Under the pieces are notes generated by a model. The model ran no database searches, was not told the DNA's origin, and worked only from the letters and a program-made list of their open reading frames with translations. From Symmetrospora coprosmae (taxonomy: Eukaryota > Basidiomycota > Cystobasidiomycetes > Symmetrosporaceae), in NCBI GenBank assembly GCA_008802785.1, contig VUYT01000002.1, positions 620,001-684,000 of the forward strand: a DNA stretch of 64,000 bases, in the 5' to 3' direction. The position numbers and the translations under genes are program-made. Below are positions 56,253-64,000 of this stretch, piece after piece; position 1 is the stretch's first letter; each line of letters opens with the position of its first letter.

Positions 56253-58400
56253 TCAATCCCAGTATAGCACTTCAACAAGGATGATGGCCAATGCTACGAA
56301 AGTGACGATGCACACGGGTATAAAGTTGATCAGGGAGAACGATGTTTGCGTGATCCGGATGCCTGCGGGTGAATGATTCTGCTCAGCCAGCTGGTCTCGC
56401 CTTGAAGATCAGGTGTGGACGCCCCTACCTTTCTGTTGCAAGATGCGGCTCCACAACAGGCCTGCCAATGACGATGGAAGTGTCACCAACGCCCCCGTGT
56501 TACTGGCTAGAGCTACTGCGTAGATGGCACCGCGCAATATCCGCGGGTGCGCCTGAACGTGGGGTGCGTTCAGGAAGCTGTCATTGTTCAGCACCTCCAC
56601 GGCAAGAATCGTAGCACCGATGTTCTGCAAGACTCAGTTTGTCAGTTGAAAGCGACGATTTTGCCGATGCACGACAAAAGTCGCACTCACCGTTCCGCAG
56701 AGCGGGCACAGTCCAAGCGCCACGATCGCGCCAACGAAGAAGACCGCAGCCGCCGGTGAGGTGCATGCTCTGGCCGTCCATTCGGCAAAAATGCCGATGT
56801 AGCCCAAGCGATCAAGCGACCGTACCAGGATGAACATGCCAACGGCGAAGGGGAGGAGCGGCCAGGGCAGGCGCGAGAGCGTAAGGGATGTGCTAGGAAG
56901 GCGGCGGCTGAATGATCGCCACAGAGAAGGCACAGTGACCCTTCTAGGCGTTTTGTGAAGGGGCTGGCCGTTCGCGTGAGCTTCCGGAGGTGGGCTTGAC
57001 TTGACACGCTTGGCTTGACGGCTGGAGTGCAGATCATAGAAGACATCTCTGATAAGCCCGACTACGGCAGCTGGCGCGGTGATCATCCAGACTTCAACGC
57101 CAAGAAAGGACGTCCCGACGAGTACGGCGAGTGTGACCAGTAGCAGAACAGTGTGGAAGATGGCACCCTGTGCATCCACGAGAGTCGAGCGTGGGTCAAC
57201 GTCGGGCTTGTCGAAGTTGGAGGGGATGAGCTCTTGTTTGGAACGTCCCTCTGGTGATGAGGCAGTCTTGTCCAGTGCCAGTGTGATGCGTTTACTCTTG
57301 AAGGTGTAGAAGAGGACAGGATAGACAACGATCGCTGCTACGACAGCCGGCAAGATGGTATACTTGGTGAAGCCGCTGAGGAAGTTGAGCTCGAATGCCT
57401 ATGTGAGGAGGACGATCGTTTTTTCTCAGCCTGCTCCCATTTTACTCAGCCTGGTCAACATTGCCACAAAGGACGCACTTACACCGGCAACGAGGACATT
57501 CGTTGGGTTCTAGCGAGGCAAACGTCAGGCGACCCAACCTGGCTCGCAAGCACGCAGCACTCACCGAAGACACAAGAATGGCGGACGAAACATTCGCAGC
57601 CAAAAACTGTGCATATATCCATGCTGTCGGCGGTGTGATGCCGCTCAAGCGTGTGAGATATGCCAGAAACGGCGTGCCCGATAGGATGATAGGATCGTTT
57701 CCGATGACGGCTCCGGAGAGAAAGAAAAACGAGTAAAGGAATAGGTAGAGCTGGTTGCCGCTCTTTGCCCGGAGTGCGACCTGGAAAGCCAGATAACGGA
57801 GACCTCCAGTAGCGTCTAGGGCAGTAGCAATGTACGCTAGAGAGCTGAGCGAGTCAGAGTAGCGGATTGTCAGTCTCCGTCTCTCCGCGCCTGTTGTGCC
57901 ACCGCTTCTCCGCAGTCTCCGCTCGTCGAAATCTTCCATCTTCCAGATACGCACATGAAGAGGACGAGGACGTCGTATGGGCGTACGCCATGCTCGCCGA
58001 CGATGCCTTTGGCAACCTCATTGCCGCCGATGGTTGTCGTGATAAGGAGGAGGAGCACGCCTAGAAGCGGTACGGAGGAGAGGCCGATCCGGACGCGTAT
58101 TGGCTTGTTGTCTTTGCCATCAATGCTGCCGCTCAGGTAGAGCTGCTTAGGCAGCGCATCGAGCTCGACCGACGACGTGTGTGTGTCGGGAGGGTCGAGC
58201 AGCCGCAGGCGGATGCCCACGTTCCGCAGCAGCCTGGACAGCGAAAGAGGTAATGGAAAAGAGACGGGATAAATGACGAAGAAGACTGTGTTGCAAATGA
58301 TCAGTTTCGCAGTGAACAGCGCACCTGTGCGATGCAATCACTCACTGACGACGACGAAGACGATTCCGCCGAATATGGAGAAGCCGTCGAGGCGCGCCAT
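56253..58400 (-). CDS. ArsB/citrate-type ion transporter (IT superfamily)
   Basis: Seven exons: 58400-58346, 58285-57955, 57844-57565, 57509-57483, 57398-56691, 56624-56429, 56362-56253 (568 aa). About eleven membrane helices. Family marks: ISLAYIATALDATGGLRYLA, GNDPIILSGTPFLAYLTRLS (the conserved NDP loop), SSNPTNVLVAGAFELNFLSG (the first signature turn), ALGLCPLCGTNIGATILAVE (the second, pseudo-symmetric turn) and ALASNTGALVTLP. This two-fold signature is typical of ArsB/NhaD-like transporters. Fungal members are usually annotated as arsenite or citrate permeases; the true substrate is not known. Exon 4 is 27 nt. A 21-nt intron was considered in the first junction, but the 60-nt intron (58286-58345) gives a better first helix (VFVVVIFFVIYPVSFPLP). 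Confidence 0.85.
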
Positions 58401-58662
58401 TGCTGCGGATTCGTCTTTTTGGATTTGACGACGCGAAAGAGTACGCTTCGAAGATTGATCTAGGTCTTAGCGCATCTATTCTATTTGCTCCTGCTTTCGA
58501 TGACGTTTTGGTGCGAGTGCAAGGCGGTTCGTAGCGCGGTCGACACCGTGAAGACGTCCGACGCGCCCGGCCTGCTGCGTCGACGTCGTCGGCTCTCCTC
58601 CGCAACGACCTCAGACGCTTGAATCGGGTCTCTGCAGGCTCCGCTACTCAGCATAGCCCAGC
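58401..58662. promoter_or_regulatory. Shared divergent promoter, ArsB-type transporter and RAT1
   Basis: 262 bp between the two divergent start codons. No specific site identified. Confidence 0.5.
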
Positions 58663-61600
58663 ATGGGCGTGCCTTCGTAAGTGCTGCATCCTGACGCGGC
58701 CCATTGGCAGGATTGAGGGCTGACGGCATCCCCCTCAGCCTCTTCCGTTGGTACGAGAAGCGCTTTCCGGGCGTCGTGCGGAAGCCTGTAGACCCCAACT
58801 ACGACAAGCGCTCCAAACGAGACGAGTGCGACAATCTCTACGTCGATGCGAACTCCATCGTCCACAATGCCTGTCATCCGACTGACAAGGTGAACATGCG
58901 CAACGGGGACGCGCCGAATAGCACGCGCTATGGCTGGCTTTGGTCTCCGAGTCGCTCGCTGATCCCCTTCCATTGCATACTGCTCAGGCGGCGCCGGCTA
59001 CCGAGGACGACATGCTGCTCGACATTGCAAGATACCTGGATCACGTCATCAAGACGGCGAATCCGAAGAAGCTCATCTTCATTGCCATCGATGGCGTCGC
59101 CCCGCAAGCCAAGATCAACCAGCAGCGAGCGTGCGTCGACCTGATGCGCCGGTGTAGCAGCGCATACAAGTACGGTCATGCTGAAGTATGCGCACGTTCA
59201 GTCGTCGGTTTCGAGCGGCGCAGGAGTCAGCCCTCATGATCGAGCGACGGCAGGAATTCCTACGCATTGCCAGAGGTACGCCAGGCTTGGAAGTGACTGC
59301 GATGCAATGTCATGCACTGCACCTGATGCCTGACAGTGTGTGCTGAGCTTTCGATGATATCCCGCAGAGACGGGGCACGAGCAGTACAACATACTCGGGC
59401 AGGGCAATGACTGGGACAGCAACACCATCACTCCAGGTGAGAAGCCTGCAGCTTATCCGCGTATATCTGACGCAAGCTCAGTCAATTGTCATACTGTGGT
59501 GCTGCTCAGGCACGCCATTCATGGCCAAGCTCGACCATTTCATGCATGCCCGGATCTTCCGCAAGTTCAAAGATGATCCTTACTACGCCAATGTTCGCCG
59601 TCTTGTGTGCAGGAGAGCCTGTCAAGCAGCATACACAGCTGACGTGAGAGCACTTCGCAGATCGCCATCGTTTTCTCCGGCTCAAATGTCCCAGGCGAGG
59701 GCGAGCATAAGGCAATGGACTTTATCCGTCGGCAGCGTCAGCAACCGGACTACGTGCCCTGTCGACACGCCTTCTATGGTCCTGTGAGGATCGACCTTAC
59801 TTCACTTGGGACATCTGAGTTAGCAGCGCTGAGAATGTGTTCCATCCTGATCCATTTTGCACCGCTCCAGGATGCTGATCTGATTATGCTCGCACTGGCC
59901 ACCCACGAGCCTGACTTCCGCATCATCAGGGAGGATCCGAAGGACAAGCGCGATCAGAGATGTGGCAGATGCTTCGAGTTCGGCCACTCGGACAAGGTCT
60001 GCCAGAGTGAGTTTACAGAGCCGACTAGGCGGTCATTTGTAGATCACGTCTGAGCTGATCAGACCTCTGTACCGATCAGCCATGCCGCACGACTGGCTCC
60101 ATCCCATGAGTCGGGAAGAAGAGAAGAAGGAGTGGTCCCTGCCGAAACTCATCTTCTTCGACGTGTACCTCCTGAAGCTGGCTTTGTCGCCCTACCTCGA
60201 GATCCGGGGTCCGAAGTGCCCTGGCGGTACCAAGTGCCCCGGTGGCAGCTGCCCCACGGAACAGGACTGTCCAAACGACAGCAAGTTCCAGAACAACCTC
60301 GATCGTGCGATCGACGATTTTATCCTGCTCGTGACGTTGCTCGGGAATGATTTCCTCCCTGGACTTCCGCTACCGGACTTTGAGATCCACCTCGGCGCCA
60401 TCAACAAGGTGGTAGATTGTTGGAAGCGGGCAGTCCTTGCGAAAGAGGGCTATATCGTCAGCAAGGGAACAGTGAGGCTCGACCGTCTGCGCCAGCTGTT
60501 CAGGGAGCTGGTCAGCCTCGAAGGCAACCCGCCAGAGAGAGACGGTGAGGTATCGTACACGGGATACAGTGTCCTGTGCTAATGCTGACTCATGTGCTCA
60601 TTTGCTTAGAGCGGGACACCAAGTTTGAGGCCTCGGTCGAGCCAAAGTATTCAGTCACGCCGCAGCCCCGCTCAGAGTCGGTCCTCTCCACCAACGCGGC
60701 GGAGATGTTCCGCAACAGCCAAAGGACGCAAGTCAGAACAGACGCGATGGCTGATCTCCTGGCGGGTGGACTGGAAGTTGCCGATGACGAAGAAAAGCAT
60801 GTCAAGATGTCTGTGGATGCCGATGGAAACGAGGTCCGAGAATACGACAATGAGCAAGAGTACGCCCAGATGTATTTTCGTTGGCTAGGCCCGGGCTGAC
60901 ACGTTCCATCTGGCTGGCGAACAGCCTGGAGCTCTTCCACGACAAGAAGAAGTTTTACATTGCCAAGTTTGGCGATCGCGGCACGAGCTCCAGTTTCATC
61001 CGCCAGTGAGCTTCGCAGATTGACAGTGTGTCTGTCGCGCCACCTTACTGAGACTCCTGCATCAGGCTCGCGCACGATTACGTCATCGGCCTGACCTGGG
61101 TCATGGGCTATTACTGCCACGGCGTGCCATCGTGGTCGTGGTGGGTGCTCTGCCACGACTAATACGCCATTCCAGGCAAGTACTGACCCTCCCTATGCAG
61201 GTTCTACCCATACTATTACGCTCCCTACCCGTCCGACACCAACGGGATAGACTCGACCGTCAAAACGAACTGGACCGCCGAGACCCTCGGCAAGGCCATG
61301 CTTCCATTCTACCAGCTCATGTCGGTCTTCCCGCCTTCATCGTGAGTGTGCCCGTTCTCTATCGTTGAAGCTATCCCAGTGTACGATCTGACAGGCTGGA
61401 CTCTGCCGCAGAGCTTCGCACATCCCCCCACCATTCCGCTCCTTCATGCTAGATAAGGCGTCACCAATCCGAGACTTCTATCCGGACAGCTGGGACATCG
61501 ACCGCAACGGCAAGAAGCAGGAGTGGAAGTCGATCCTGAAGCTCCCCTTTGTCGACAACACCCGCCTCGTGCACACCCTCAAGCCTGTCTGGGACGATCA

Positions 61601-62922
61601 AACGAAGTGGACAAGCGAGGAAAAGGCTCGGAACGCGACCGGCTTCGCCAAGCTCATGGTCTCGGACAAGCACCCGCTGTTCAAGGAGTTGTATAAGTTC
61701 GCGGTTACCCCAAACGATCCGAGGCGTCCGGAGGTGCGTTCAAGATCAGAGACGACAATTAGGACGTTCACTAATCCTCTCCCTCCGACACCAGCTCGCT
61801 GTGAAGAGAACGGCGAATGAGAATCATCAGCAAACCAGAAGCGAATTACAAGGTCGGGCGGCTAAAGATCCGCAATTCCGTCAGACCCTGGCTGCCAACG
61901 AGATCAACAACGTCGCAGAAACGCCTGCTGTGTCTGTCAACTTCATCAACCCGCGCTACATCGCAACTTTCGAGTACTGGAAGCTCCTGCCGAACCAGCC
62001 GCCAGTCGAGCGTGACTACCGGGCGCTGGCCCGCATCAAACGACCAGAAGGTCGAAGCGCACGAGCAGACAGGAAGTGGAAGGTCGGCGAGAATGCCGGC
62101 AGAAACGCCAGGGACATCGCTGAGGAGAGAGCGAGCGGCATCAAGGCGAATCACAAAGACTGGCTCAAGCAGATCCAGGATGATGACTCCGACGAGGAGG
62201 AAGATGAGGAGATGGTCAAGCTCGCGGAGGACTTTGAAGGCTTCCTGCTGCCCATCTTCCCCGAGCCGCGTGGAGACGTTGCTCCGGTCGTTGATGGCTG
62301 GGACGATGAAGATACCGATGAAAAGATTGGCGGGCCGGACGAGGGACAAGGAGGAGATGACGACGAGGACTCGGACCGATGGCTTATCTTGAATATGGAG
62401 CGAGGCGGTCTCCCAGATGACCATCACTCCATCTTTAATCGAAGCACCATCGCCGGCCCGAGTAACGGCATGCTGAATGGCCATGGCGCAACCAATGGCG
62501 GCGGCGCTTCCAACGTACATGGTCCGTACAACAGCAGCAGCCACATGGCAATCGACGGCAGATCCGCCAACGGCGGTAACTCCTGGCAGTCAGAGCCGTA
62601 CAATGGCCGGACGCACGAACAAGGCTGGCGCGGTGCTGCTGGAACGCATTACGACGGACGTTCGCCATACGACGGGTGGTCTACATACGATAGCGGGCGG
62701 CGCAATCAAGCCTGGCACAGTGCGGATACAGCCAGCGAGCCAAAGCAGGAGCCAGACCCCGAGCCAGAATTCAACAGCTACGGCTACAGAGGCTTCAAGA
62801 AGCCGGTGCGCGTGAAGGACGAGGATGACGACGAAGACCCGTTTGCAAACGGCTCATCCGATGACGAAGGAAAGCGCAAGAGGAAGACGGGCAAGAAGTC
62901 CAAGGTGACCCGGAACGCATAA
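58663..62922 (+). CDS. RAT1: 5'-3' exoribonuclease Rat1/Xrn2
   Basis: Fifteen exons: 58663-58676, 58739-58889, 58988-59130, 59202-59275, 59368-59436, 59510-59604, 59661-59783, 59871-60006, 60080-60544, 60610-60871, 60925-61005, 61066-61140, 61201-61341, 61412-61733, 61795-62922 (1092 aa). Start MGVPSLFRWYEKRFPGVV; metal-binding acids in NLYVDANSIVHN, IAIDGVAP, VPGEGEHKAMDFIRRQR, DADLIMLALATHEPDF and LLGNDFLPGLPLP; WVMGYYCHGVPSWSWFYPYY is the second conserved region. A CCHC knuckle (CGRCFEFGHSDKVC) marks the Rat1/Xrn2 branch rather than Xrn1, so nuclear RNA decay and transcription termination are expected. A Cys-rich insert lies in the core (see findings). The tail is acidic, then Gly/Asn/Ser/Tyr-rich. 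A weak GTATTT donor ends exon 10. Confidence 0.92.
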
Positions 62923-63215
62923 GTGCTGCCATGGGTGAATGATGATTGCAGCGCAGTGCCATAGTTGTTGTGCATGATAGTTCTCCCTGCAGCAGTCTTT
63001 GTCGCAATTGCAGCTCTCCCTTGTTCGGCCTCTGTCCGTGCCGTCTTCGATCAGCCCTGCGCGAGCGTCGGCCACGCTGCAGCCTCGACTTTTTCGTTCG
63101 ACCCCATTGAATGCACATTATCGCGACAGCAGCACGTCCACGGCTGGTATCATCGTCAAGACAAGGTCTCCTGTACCTGTTTAGCACATCCACCTCCTCC
63201 AGCGTCAAAGCCAAG

Positions 63216-64000
63216 ATGCCTCCCAAGAAGCAGGTCGTCGAAAAGAAGATCATGCTGGGAAAGGCGTCCAACAACCTGGCAATGGGCATTGTCGGTGTGC
63301 CCAACGTCGGAAAGTCGTCCTTCTTCAACGTTCTCACTCGCTGTGGTACGTTGGCGTTGGCGCTGGTCCCGGTGCTGTGCTTGCGCGCGCGTACTGACGC
63401 TCCTCGGGATTACATTACTCGCAGATCTCGGAAAGGTAAGCCCCGGGCGCAAGCAGCGTACATGGGAGAACCGCTAGTAACGCTGGATCTGGTCTAGGTG
63501 GCAAACTACCCTTACGCTACAATGTGCGTCGTGCGCGCCTCATGCTACTGCCCGGCGTGCAACTCTGCGAGCTGACTCCCCGGATTCGCATCCGCCCACA
63601 GCGACCCCGAAGAAACGCGAGTCCAGGTGCAGGATGAGCGTCTGGACTGGCTCTTCAAGACTTACGGCTCAAAGACAAAGATCCCCGCTGCTTTGACATG
63701 TGTCGACATTGCCGGTTTGACGCGAGGCGCTTCGTGAGTGACGGGACCCGCATTCGGACGAGACGGCAAGGTGAAGGCTGACGCATAGTCTTGTCTGCCA
63801 TCAAGGACCGGTGCCGGACTCGGCAATGCCTTCCTGTCGCACGTCCGAGCCGTCGACGGCATCTTTGGCATGGTCCGAGCCTTTGACGACGCCGAAGTCA
63901 CGCACGTCGAGGGCGACGTCGACCCCGTCCGAGACATGGAGATCATCTCGACCGAGCTGCGATTGAAGGACGCAGAGTGGCTCGAGAAGCACATTGCCAC
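63216..64000 (+). CDS. OLA1: Obg-like ATPase 1 (OLA1/YchF family), 5' part
   Basis: Exons 63216-63345, 63425-63435 (11 nt), 63498-63523, 63602-63733 and 63806 to the window edge. [20 protein letters not shown] leads to the P-loop [15 protein letters not shown], then [29 protein letters not shown] and [19 protein letters not shown], all diagnostic of YchF/OLA1. The family binds ATP rather than GTP and regulates translation and stress responses in the cytosol. The coiled-coil and TGS domains must lie beyond the window. The 11-nt exon supplies D-L-G-K, which is conserved in relatives. The gene is truncated by the window edge only. Confidence 0.93.

Noticed and set aside
58325-58345. 21-nt intron in the ArsB-type transporter
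   Set aside because: The sequence GTGAGT...CACAG keeps the frame, but the 60-nt alternative (58286-58345) gives a normal intron and a better first membrane helix.
1-64000. Transposons, retroelements, CRISPR arrays, tRNA or rRNA genes
   Set aside because: No reverse transcriptase, integrase or transposase motif, no long terminal or inverted repeats, no regularly spaced repeat-spacer array, and no convincing tRNA A-box/B-box pair were seen by eye.

Overview
The window is about 64 kb of GC-rich, gene-dense nuclear DNA from a filamentous or yeast-like fungus. Ser/Ala/Gln-rich low-complexity coding, frequent short GT-AG introns (mostly 55-120 nt, donors GTGAGT, GTGCGT or GTGGGT) and the set of families suggest a basidiomycete, probably Ustilaginomycotina (smut-like). 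That placement is inference; no rRNA or mitochondrial marker is present. I support 22 protein-coding genes and 2 probable pseudogenes. I see no tRNA, rRNA, CRISPR, transposon or virus-derived element.

Layout. 0-9 kb: a CNH-domain protein whose CNH fold is split by a huge low-complexity insert, then a NIPA-type magnesium transporter. 9-15 kb: an Sfr1/Mei5-like recombination factor and a double-psi beta-barrel protein (both minus), a 1.4-kb gene-free stretch, and RPS3. 15-23 kb: an SLC35C2-like sugar-phosphate/nucleotide-sugar transporter, a Ser/Pro-rich unknown, a DUF1749 hydrolase, a DUF218 membrane protein and a small membrane protein. 23-28.7 kb: a tandem BTB pair (one decayed), translation factor eEF1B-beta, and a small unknown. 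29-36 kb: an Hst3/Hst4-type sirtuin, a single-pass membrane protein and a Dabb-domain protein. 36-48 kb: a large protein with a tandem array of GATA-like Cys4 fingers, a PHD-finger protein, a tandem pair of an unrecognised two-domain family (one copy frameshifted), and a glucose-6-phosphate 1-epimerase. 49-64 kb: nucleoporin Nup192, an ArsB/citrate-type transporter, the exonuclease Rat1/Xrn2, and the 5' part of the Obg-like ATPase OLA1.

Most genes are housekeeping and are not one pathway. Several are divergent pairs over short shared promoters (eEF1B/unknown, epimerase/NUP192, ArsB/RAT1, DUF218/small membrane protein). Intron-exon models were built by hand from splice sites, frame and family conservation; the phases of every model close to an intact reading frame except in the two pseudogenes.

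The most interesting observations are: a tandemly duplicated intron in the eEF1B gene that isolates a 4-nt microexon; further 9-nt and 11-nt internal microexons in SLC35C2 and OLA1; the tandem 135-bp Cys4-finger array in a protein with an unrecognised N-terminal half; two tandem gene pairs in which one member is decaying; and two apparently ultra-short introns.
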